Shown: piece after piece, positions 57,801 through 64,000 of the stretch
How the letters are laid out: each line of letters starts with the position of its first letter
How positions within the stretch are numbered: position 1 is the first letter of the stretch
Source: Caprella mutica
Taxonomy: Eukaryota > Arthropoda > Malacostraca > Amphipoda > Caprellidae
Length of the DNA: 64,000 nucleotides
Reading direction: 5' to 3'
Assembly (NCBI GenBank): GCA_947561585.1
Contig: CANNZV010001182.1
Span: forward strand, 251,902-315,901
Made by a program: the position numbers and the translations under genes
The notes under the pieces: generated by a model
What the model was told of the DNA's origin: nothing
Seen by the model: only the letters and a program-made list of their open reading frames with translations
Databases searched by the model: none

Positions 57801-58206
57801 CAGAGAAAAGAGACATGTTGTCAGGGGTGGTATTAGAGAGTAAGTCCTCATTCATGTCTTCCCTTACTCTATTAATCTTGCTGATTTTCCTAAAACATTC
57901 GCATTGCATGAGTACCTTGTGTGAATGTATTTCATCAGATTCTTGCTTGGAGCCAACTTTCTGAAGTCTGTCACATAACTCATTGGCTTCCCTGAGGTGT
58001 TGTCTACGCATAGATTGCATGGTTCTAATATCAGCGTCAGATATCTCTTTGGCATCAACGCTCAAAAGTGCCTCCAACTTACTCCCCATCTCAAAGAGGT
58101 CATCAATTGCTAAATGGGCAGGCCTCGCAATATTTCTACCAAAGGAGGTCCTTAGGGTCACAGGAAGACCATCACTGCCTGTGCTGTCTTCCATCCTTAG
58201 ACTCAA
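51850..58206 (-). CDS. BEL/Pao Gag-Pol polyprotein
   Basis: 2118 residues, uninterrupted. Approximate residues: N-terminal coiled region 1-220; APLHS pentapeptide array 228-457; Gag/DUF1759-type region 480-740 (KSPYSGSADNYKTW); zinc knuckle near 763 (CFRCLGDHVARNC) and a second C-x2-C pair; aspartic protease near 842 (AILDEQSSTSFI, where Asp is followed by EQSS instead of the usual D[S/T]G or DEGSS); reverse transcriptase 1130-1300 with FYVDD near 1254; RNase H from 1446 (VFTDAS, HTDSK); integrase zinc finger near 1749 (HHSIGHQGRH...C..C), with catalytic Asp near 1815 (VGLDVFGPL), Asp near 1887 (RSDHGSNF) and Glu near 1929 (GGAWERK); C-terminal DUF5641-like domain. All catalytic landmarks are present, so the protein may be active. 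Start chosen as the first Met of the frame. Confidence 0.95.
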   Translation of the reverse strand: MSLRMEDSTGSDGLPVTLRTSFGRNIARPAHLAIDDLFEMGSKLEALLSVDAKEISDADIRTMQSMRRQHLREANELCDRLQKVGSKQESDEIHSHKVLMQCECFRKISKINRVREDMNEDLLSNTTPDNMSLFSESAGIGNKLRGYTSFVMAVTETEQVSSSEAVPHLTRGAEACGEIVCSLPSTWGNTGNLAVAVSEPPRGMVNWSTLFSRVTHSVSSRDVPLQGAPLHSAPLHSAPLHSAPLHSAPLHSAPLHSAPLHSAPLHSAPLHSAPLHSAPLHSAPLHSAPLHSAPLYCAPLHSAPLHSAPLHSAPLHSTPLHSAPLHSAPLHSAPLHSAPLHSAPLHSAPLHSAPLHSAPLHSAPLHSAPLHSAPLHSAPLHSAPLHRAPLHSAPLHSAPLHSAPLHSAPLHSAPLHSAPLHSAPLHSAPLHSAPLHSAPLHSAPLHSAPLNSAPFHRARPRQFSEAMVGSGMVQLGQPDVAANYLLKQQLFHIPKSPYSGSADNYKTWSSLLKTRMQDVVLSPFEKLQIMMCHTSGAPHSIIQDYVEASSYDISDATVDLVWNILNERYGSAILSSRYIDRRVEDLAPLRDSEQREELGRLIDLCRLIHLKVQHYPELAKYNESEGMQRLWMKLPEKLRLRWRSYGIKSKINNGGRNPSLGVFVGFLQEVYSEISDDFFGETIVDHKIRRSVKVLHSQVAESMQESSRSSVSGRELEGHVPRPPIEFSLCPLHESGKHKLSSCRKFISMSSQERKNLIWSHGLCFRCLGDHVARNCPSHNKCDECGNNHLTILHDNNSNKRNKSGQLKALCSQVRRVADKICSKTVLVYIKHPTSDKIVTGYAILDEQSSTSFIDPSVLDLLDLQGIPQTYSLRTLSGLETDVPGVSIDELHVCGIHRSVWYKIPRVFTNPFIPDSRDEVATSDIVGMHPHLVQFKGKFPDCARAAPVLLLIGADSGEIMRTRCYGTYPPFVHETPLGWALVGSASVSDSSNSSMKVLRTKICSPQADVFKEYGDDENVDLSQDEKLFMETMREHVRVVDGHLVMPLPFRRANVTMPDNRIPVFHRTKLALERLKRSPEKLDQCLNSMKQNLEKQHIERIPDSEVIPRECGKVWYLPLFPVTQAKKKKTRLVFDAAACFKGTCLNKELMTGPHMTNQLRAVLLRFRRGLIGLTCDVEHMFYNFYLDESMKDYLRFFWFDSNDPDKILVPYRARVHIFGASSSPAVASFGLRYAALNSSLPDVEKTVEFVLHSFYVDDGVTSVDAVEDGVKLLMSTKRLLTEFGINVHKFSASDSRVLRSFSPDDVANNRKQMDFDYSLPQRTLGVVWDLASDSFVAIADVPEAPFTRRGVLSVVNSYFDPIGVAAPVILTGRLIQRRAFLSMDVAGGCSRRVDYDCPLPSAYLPLWNDWRLSLKQAHLLSIPRCFVSADFGEVVQRTLHVFTDASIEAIGAVIYLVSFNILRETKVAFVTSMSRVAPRAATSVPRLELCAALQGSILACDVIREKNFELESVTYHTDSKVVLGYLNNSTRRFSRYVTRRVESINKVAPAALWQYVPSEDNPADIATRPSDPLSLSRSRWFVGPEFIKCSEPRSFECGVFSEMELPEEVKEKVSLRTAALASERSPLTDAAERTSSWLFLVKVTNLIMSFIERCFRNIDRNPISIEINPIDRLLIVAQRESYPEAFDLLVNGSFIPDNHCIGNLSPFLDSIGLIRVGGRLKNATPFDVAHPVFVPAKHPISSLLIRHLHHSIGHQGRHVTHGCIREKGYHLENGRRILRELLKDCVTCRRLRGKPCEQLMADLPCDRLERTPPFTNVGLDVFGPLLVHDGVNTRRRSATKKMYVLLLTCLVTRGVHLEPLSSMDTPSFVNGLRRFFALRSTCKRIRSDHGSNFIGAINQAQTHVDFGVVRSVAASHQCEWLLNPPASSHFGGAWERKIGSVRRVLEGTLQQTRGSSLSRDEMVTLLQEAAAIVNSTPLYCVSPDPNDGAPITPNCLMTLKDDPNPPPLEKFTEEDILQYGRRRWRRVQYLADQFWIRWRSQYLQTLSQRRKWKKPKRNIEQGDIVLLRVKNTPRNRWPTGIVSEVKLSEDKMVRSVKLRIGDKIYERPIHELVLLIGID
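56836..57525 (-). repeat. 15-bp coding minisatellite, 46 units (APLHS)n
   Basis: 690 bp equals exactly 46 units of CTCCACAGTGCCCCT on minus, translated as Ala-Pro-Leu-His-Ser. Variant units are few (a Tyr-Cys, a Thr, an Arg, an Asn and a Phe substitution). Since 15 is divisible by 3 the frame is kept. All other frames on both strands are also mostly open, which creates long antisense frames without biological support. Confidence 0.97.
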
Positions 58207-58802
58207 ATTTCCTACTCACAATCACAAGTGAACTGAAAGCCTAAACTGTGCAAGTGTTCACTACACAAGTGTTTATCTAAATAACCAATAATCAGTTGTA
58301 AACTTGGCAAGCTATACCAGAATTCAAAACTTTGAACGATTTCTCTATAAAACCTATTTTAAACAAACTAATTCACTGCACAGTCACTAAACTGCAAAAT
58401 AGTCAGCTGGAAACCCAATCTTTTATTGGCAAGCTATGCCAGGATTTCAAACATGGGTCACCAGCATGAAAAATACTTATTTTCAGAATTAATTGATGTA
58501 AATGCAATAACCTCAATGAGTATAATTTTTTTTTTTTAACTATCAAAGTGAAACCAGTCACACATCTAAAATTCCAAAGGCATAAATTCACTTCACAAAC
58601 ACTAATCCGGAACTAACATAGGCAAGCTATGCCACCATATAGAAACTGGGATCATTTATGTTATGAGGATAAGTCCGTATAAATCAGCTGTATGACGCCA
58701 ACTAGGCTAACCAAGATAAAGTTACAGGTAACTTACAGAGGGATGATGGGAACTCTTTCATGGGCTGACAGGCACACACATATGGGGAAGCTAAGTCAAA
58801 AC

Positions 58803-59152
58803 TGTAGCTGCAACTAGCAGCTAATATGAGGGCAAGAAAAGTCTGTCTTCTGTCCGCATATATTTCGTTAGTTTTCTGGAAAAGATTCCAGTATAAAAAT
58901 TCTAATCCATAAAATGTTATAAAAAGGTTACCTAGATTAAAACTTTATTATTAAAACAATTTCTAAAACTTATAAAGGAATTAAAAACAGGAACATGACT
59001 GAACCAACTTACGACTATAATTTGTCCTTGGAACAGGCGTGTGCCGGCAGCGCAGTATGAAAGAGAACTAAAAATATAAAATTGATCTCCGAACACAACT
59101 TTTAAAAACGAGTGTTTCGTGAATGCAAAATAAAATTAACTTGCGCAGCACA
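58803..59152 (-). repeat. 5' LTR of the BEL/Pao element
   Basis: 350 bp, TG...CA on minus, differing from the 3' LTR at about two positions near its end (GCAACTAG versus GCGACTAG, GGGCAAG versus GGGCAGG). Confidence 0.9.
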
Positions 59153-61269
59153 AATCCCCATTTGTCAAACCAGAACTTCAGTTTATTTAAGTGGGATTGG
59201 ATAGATATTGTAATTTTATTTATATCCGAATCAGAACAAAAAAGAACTATGTCATCAGCATATTCTGCTAGCTGTGTGTTATTATCCTTTGGAATGCTAG
59301 ACATCATAACATTGAACAGTGTTGGGGCCAAAATGGAGCCTTGCGGTACTCCAGATGACATCTTATATTCGTCTGAAAATTCTCCCTCAAAATAGACTCT
59401 GAACTTCCTATCTGACAAGAATTCCCGAATCCAATTTAGTAACCTTCCCTTAATTCCCAATCTTGCAAGTTCAGACAACAAACCTAGATGCCAAATATTA
59501 TCATATGCATGACTCAAATCAATAAATACAGCAATACAAATTTTCCTGTCATAGAGTGTTTCCCTAATGTTGTTTTCTAGTCTGGCTATCTGGTCTATTG
59601 TACACAGACGCTTTCTGAAACCACTTTGAGTGTTACTGAAAGCATCTTTTTGTTCCAGGACAAAATTCAATCTCTTGCAGACAAGACTTTCTATTAGTTT
59701 ACAGAAGCATGGTAATAAGGAGATTGGCCTATAGGAAGAAGCTTCAGAAGGGGGTTTTTGAGGTTTAATAATAGGTAAAATTACTGCTTTTTTCCAGTCA
59801 TCAAGGACCTCTGATAATGTAAAACTCCTATTAACCATTTCAAGTACCCAATTAACATATTCAGAGGGTAACCTCCTGATCATTTTATTATGCAAAGAAT
59901 CATGACCAGGAGTTGTGTCTTTTAATGACTGGATTGCATCATTTAGTTCATTCATACTGAATTCACCATTATAGTCTAATTCAGTATCATCTACAATAGC
60001 CAAAGATACCTGCAAAAGAAAATTGTTATTTAATGAAGGAGATTCAGAATTGAATATTGAGTGATAATGTTTTGCTATAATATTTGCTTTCTTTTTAGAG
60101 TCTGTAATAATTTCGTTTCTGAAGATAATAGGTTGAGCGTTAGTGTATTTTGATCTATTGTTTAATTTACCAATGTATCTCCATATTAAACTATTTGGAG
60201 AATCTTTTGTCAGGCTACTTGTAAATTTTATGAGAAACTCTTTTTTAGACTTTTTAACTACTCTCTTGACTTTAGCTTCTATTTTACGCAACTCAATGAG
60301 ATTTGCTACAGTTGGATGTTTATGGAAGATATTCTTCCTGTGTCTCCTTGTTTTCACAGCCTTTTCACATTCATCATTCCACCAGCATTTGGAAAATTTA
60401 GGGTTTACAATTTCTTTAGTTGTTTTGAAACTTTTACAACTGGTTGTGGTTACATTGTTTAAAAAAGCATTGTAAGATTGACTCAAAGATAACTCATCAT
60501 CTTCCTTATCAGGTAAAGATCTACACCACTCTTCCCAACTCTTATCATCTCCAAAAATCCATCTTTTTTGCCTTTTATGTGGGGTGATACTTGGTTTGAA
60601 GTTAATATTTACACTAATGGGAAAGTGATCACTCCCCAAATCTTCCATTAGAGAAATGGTTGAGGCTGTAACAAAAGTACCTCAAACTAAACAGAGATCA
60701 AGAGTGGAAAACCTGCGATTAGCAACATGATAATATGTGGGAAAATCAATAGGGGTTAAAAGACAAAGATCAGAATCATTAATTAATATATTGTTTAAAT
60801 TTTCACCTGTGGTGTTCTCAATGCTATTTGTACTCCACAGTTCACTATGTGCATTGAAATCTCCAATGATAATTCTATTACTACCTAACTGTCCAAAATA
60901 ATGTTCAAATTCTTGGGCAGAAATGTCCTTATTGGGGTTATATAAATTCATGATGTCTACACTATTTTGGTCTGCATGAACTGTCACAGCCTGTATTTCC
61001 AAATTACTATTTACAAAATTAACCAAATTTATTTCACTTACGCATAAGTCACTGCGTACAAGAATACAAATTCCTCCACCTGCTCTCACTCCTCTACAAA
61101 CAAAAAATTCTCTATATCCAACAAAATTAGGTAATCTATCTTTTTTTAACCATGTTTCACATAGACATGCTATGTGAGGTTTATTAGTATACAGAAAGAT
61201 TTTGAATTGCATTAACTTCGTATACAAACTGTGACAGTTCCATGATATTATGTTGAAACTTTTAATCAT
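59153..61269 (-). pseudogene. LINE ORF2, N-terminal part (endonuclease and RT)
   Basis: Starts MIKSFNIISWNCHSLYTKLM at 61269. APE endonuclease motifs in order: N-C-H-S, CETWLKKD, GGGICILVRSD, IIIGDFNAH, STLDLCLV, GSDHFPI. One TGA at about 60684-60682 breaks the frame between endonuclease and RT; both halves are in the same frame. RT blocks: SYRPISLLPCFCKLIE, QSGFRKRLCTIDQI, AVFIDLSHAYDNIW, SGVPQGSILAPTLFN, EYADDIVLFC (catalytic YADD). The BEL/Pao element interrupts it at 59152, just after the DKWGF block. Inactive because of stop and insertion. Confidence 0.9.
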
Positions 61270-63177
61270 TGATTTGTTGTATTATTTTGTCTTGTATTTT
61301 TCTCTTTCTGGTTGTTATTGAGAGAAGTATGCCCATCTGAGAAAGTAGTACTATTGTCATGGTCCGTTGTGGTTTTATTTTTCCCTCTTTTATTTTTCTT
61401 TCTCTGCCATTGTCCCTCATCATCTGACGGCTGTACACTGTTAAAAGTGGATGTGTTAGAACTCTGGTATGTCAGATCACTTATGCCTCCATTATGTTTT
61501 TCCATCTTATGAGATTCTACAGTATGGACTGAAGAAAGTTGGTCTGTATCCTGAATACTTTCTGAATCTATTTCGGTGGAATGAACTGATACTCCAAGCA
61601 CTTGATTTACTACAGCAACAATAGCAGAGGGATCATCAATATCCTTTAATTTCATCAGTTTAACTACCAGAGTTGCTATTTTTGTTAGGAGATCTGGAGA
61701 CACTTTGCTATCTTCCTCTGGAATAGGATCTGTTTGACATCCTTTTGATACCTTCGTTCCAGTATCAATAGTCACTGTTTGAATTACTGAGGGTCTTTTA
61801 TATGTTGGATTACCTGAGGCAGCTCCAGACTTTTTAGCTACTGTATCATTGTTTACAGTTGAAACTGCATCTCTGTAGGACATTCTATTCGTAGATCTAA
61901 TTTTCTCCACAGCTTTGGCTTTAACTATATTTGGACAGCCTCCATAGTTGGCTGTATGATTGCCCTTACAGTTCACACATTTCACATCTGTATTTCCAGA
62001 AACGTTTAATTTTCCTGGACATTCTCTGGTATTGTGAGAACCTGCACATGCTACACATCTTGCAGCAAATCTACATTCTGAAGCATTGTGGCCAAAGCCT
62101 TGGCATTTATAACATTGCCATGGTTTTGCAATGAATGGCCTTACCTTGAAGATTTCATGACAAATTCCGACTTCTGTGGGAAGATCGTCATTGAATATCA
62201 GTTTAAGATTCAAGGTTGGAACTTTATCCCTGCCTTTGTAGATTCTCTCTACATCTATGAGAGTATTGTAACTGGACTGCAGTTCCTCTCTTACTTCATT
62301 TACAGGTGTATCTATACCTATTGGTCCTATTACACCTCTGCTAAATTGTTCTGAGACTGGTAGTCTACACTTAATCTGCCAGTTTCCTAGTTTTTGGAGA
62401 GAGGCAATTTGATTCATGAGGTCAAAATTGACTTTTCGTAAGTGAACTACAAGGAATTTACGTCTGAGATTCTTGCTAGTTTTTTCAATGGAACACTTTC
62501 CCAGGATGGACTTATTTATCTCCCTAGCCAAAAATAGATCATTTGAGAAGAACTTATCAACAGCAATGCTAGCATCTTCATTTGTTATAGGCTCCACTAT
62601 AATTACCTGCTTATGATATTCATCTTGATGTAAATCTCTTTTATTTAAGATTGGTTCGAAATTTTTAACTTTACCTGATTCATAATTAGTGGCTTTCTTT
62701 GTTCTAATTATTCTGCTTAGTTCAATCTCACTTTGTTGAGTTTCATTTAGGAGTTCATGATGATGCAGGGCATTTAGCATTGATCTATCCAAGTGTCCTA
62801 CATTTCTAGCCTTTTTTTGACTTTTCAGGACTAGGAGATTCCTCATGTGGTCTTTCATTCATAAAGCCCTGAAATTCCATATCAAATGAGTCATACACTC
62901 TAGCTGGTGAATTTATAGAGGCAAGAGAGTCATACTCTGTTTCTTGGCTTTCATTTGCTATTGATACTGGATTCATTAAGTTTCCACTTCTTTGATTAAG
63001 GGTACTTGTGTATAGTGGAGAGCAATCTTGGCTTAGAGATACACTATCTCCTTCTTCTGTCTCAGATATTACATTTTCAAAATTTTCATACTCAGCTGGT
63101 GAAGATTCAATCAATTCCGAATCTGTATTTGATTTCATTTTGACATTTGTTTTCAATTTGGGATTTGCCCAATTCAT
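61266..63177 (-). pseudogene. LINE ORF1 (Gag-like, three CCHC knuckles), one frameshift
   Basis: The N-terminal frame 63177-62806 (MNWANPKLKTNVKMKSNTDS) and the main frame, open from at least 62858 to 61266, overlap. The shift falls in or near a run of seven A at about 62816 (KSQKKARN versus KSKKG-stop). The main frame carries an RNA-binding region (RRKFLVVHLRKV) and zinc knuckles CYKCQGFGHNASEC, CVACAGSHNTREC and CVNCKGNHTANYGGC, then a polar C-terminus. The stop codon overlaps the ORF2 start as ATGA (61269-61266). The protein would bind LINE RNA in the RNP. Confidence 0.85.
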
Positions 63178-63454
63178 TGTTCAAAGGGAAAATAGGTATG
63201 AGTATACCTAAAAGCTTACTAGGAAAAAAAATTTGGAAATATAATTATATACACCTACGGTCTACCTAGTTCCTATTCTTTACCTATTAGGTAAATAGGA
63301 AATAAATTATTACGATCAGTATTTGATGTACCTAGTGATTATATTATTCATATACTTATAGTAATATAATAATAATAATATTTACCATATTCAGTAGATT
63401 GCTCACCAGGTATCATCAGCTGCACACGTCCTTCTCCTATCAAGCTCCAAAAAC
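63178..63454 (-). promoter_or_regulatory. LINE 5' UTR with possible internal promoter
   Basis: 277 bp upstream of ORF1. About 24-30 bases from the 5' end is GGACGTG, close to the downstream promoter element RGWCGTG known from I, jockey and related elements at about +28. The remaining sequence is AT-rich. Confidence 0.4.
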
Positions 63455-63562
63455 TATCTATCATTTATTTGAAATCCCGCATTTTTGTTTCCCAGATTTT
63501 TTATTTCTCGGATTTCTGGTATCTCGGATGTTTTATTTCCCACATTTTTTTGTATCTCAGAT

Positions 63563-63860
63563 TTATAGTATCCCAGCAAACATGAATGTATCTATTCGAT
63601 GTCCAAACGACTCTGTATAACCTCTCTTCCGACATCGAATACCAGTAACAAATTAGACATGGTGACATCAAGTAGACATCAATCCGATATCCATTTGCAC
63701 CGCTAAACTGCATCATATTAAGTATATTTGGCATCGAAGCGATACCGTTATAACAGCGTTGAATAGAAAGATAAATTACGACATCTAACATACATAGGGA
63801 TTCTGCATCGAACAGACGCCTAAATATATATCTAATATGCTTCGAAACGATATCCACTTG
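63563..63860. repeat. GACATCGA/GATATCC word repeat opening TCCCAGCAAACATG
   Basis: Starts CCCAGCAAACATGAATG and is built from variants of CGATGTCC, GACATCGAAT, GACATCAA, CGATATCC and GCATCGAA. Same terminal motif as the block ending at 5523 but a different internal word. Likely a non-autonomous DNA element of which only one end lies here. An open frame on minus (63501-63863) follows the repeat and is not called. Confidence 0.45.
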
Positions 63861-64000
63861 CATCCAAAAAATAAAGAAATTAAAATTGAAAACTCTTACT
63901 TCATTGATATAACGTACTGTACATTTAGATGCATATCAATTTGATTAATGTTACATAATGTTATGTGTAAATTAAATGGGAAGAAATGAAGTGATGTGTC

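Larger units (their letters stand above)
51276..59152 (-). mobile_element. BEL/Pao LTR retrotransposon, complete
   Basis: 7877 bp between 5-bp duplications AATCC (51271-51275 and 59153-59157). It has two 350-bp LTRs, a purine-rich tract (AGGTAGGGAG) just before the 3' LTR on minus, and one 2118-codon gag-pol frame. No env-like frame. A primer binding site next to the 5' LTR (GTTTTGACTTAGCTTCC) could not be matched to a tRNA by eye. The LTRs differ at about two of 350 positions, so insertion is recent. Confidence 0.95.
48860..63454 (-). mobile_element. I/Jockey-group LINE, near full length, split by a BEL/Pao element
   Basis: Target duplication TATCTATCATTT at 48848-48859 and 63455-63466 defines both ends. 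The 3' end on minus finishes CTGAAGAAAGAAGAAG, a GAA-rich tail. Removing the LTR element leaves about 6.7 kb: 5' UTR (63454-63178), ORF1, ORF2 and 3' UTR (49580-48860). RNase H and three Gag-like zinc knuckles fit the I superfamily. It is defective through one ORF1 frameshift, one ORF2 stop and the LTR insertion. The 3' UTR contains open frames on the opposite strand that are not genes. Confidence 0.9.

Noticed and set aside
58740..58802. tRNA primer binding site of the BEL/Pao element
   Set aside because: The sequence next to the 5' LTR does not start with the usual TGG and I could not match it to a tRNA 3' end by eye.
51276..59152. Envelope-like gene making this an endogenous retrovirus
   Set aside because: The single frame ends with the integrase and DUF5641-like region; there is no further frame before the 3' LTR.
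1..64000. tRNA, rRNA or snRNA genes
   Set aside because: No cloverleaf with A and B boxes and no rRNA-like block was noticed; a covariance-model scan would be needed for certainty.

Overview
The window looks like AT-rich nuclear DNA of an insect. Hemiptera is my guess, from the dense TAGGTA/ACCTA composition and the transposon mix; no barcode-type gene confirms it. Genes have short exons with GT-AG introns and long, transposon-filled introns. There is no operon structure, CRISPR array or recognisable tRNA or rRNA gene.

Three probable host genes stand out. (1) A small two- or three-exon gene on + at 18827-19929 encodes a lysine-rich protein resembling the ribosomal biogenesis factor RBIS/C8orf59. 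(2) A C2H2 zinc-finger protein of 1002 residues lies on + at 36030-39038; its C-terminal half carries about a dozen PxNL[S/T] motifs that look like CtBP docking sites. (3) LSM2, the Sm-like protein of the U6 snRNP and decapping rings, lies on - at 40964-48228. It is complete at 95 residues if the ATG sits alone in a separate exon about 6 kb upstream. The zinc-finger gene and LSM2 converge. A fourth, degenerate multi-exon gene relic lies on - at 206-2099.

Most of the rest is transposable elements, many nested, with target-site duplications (TSDs) that can be read directly. From 48860 to 63454 there is a near-complete I/Jockey-type LINE on - with a 12-bp TSD. Its reverse transcriptase is split by a 7877-bp BEL/Pao LTR retrotransposon that has identical-length 350-bp LTRs, a 5-bp TSD, an open 2118-codon polyprotein and a 46-copy pentapeptide minisatellite. 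LSM2 intron 1 holds two inverted Tc1/mariner copies, a P-like element with a THAP remnant, and several MITEs. A three-level nest at 32099-33156 contains three elements, each with its own perfect 8-bp TSD. Other elements include a TTAA-targeting MITE family (one inserted inside another at 5560-6746), hAT-like MITEs with 8-bp TSDs, a degraded mariner at 23313-24502, a strongly C-poor LINE relic at 29840-31680, and satellites.

The most unusual pattern is a set of hAT-like MITE families sharing CCAG...CTGG or CCATG...CATGG ends, 8-bp TSDs and an AT-rich core (CCTATGTTACCATTAA). Each family's body is built from its own short word repeated in both orientations (GCCAATT, TCGGTGGA, CTGCGGGAGA, GTCGCCA). 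I know of no described name for this modular arrangement. All calls come from reading the sequence by eye; no database search was run.
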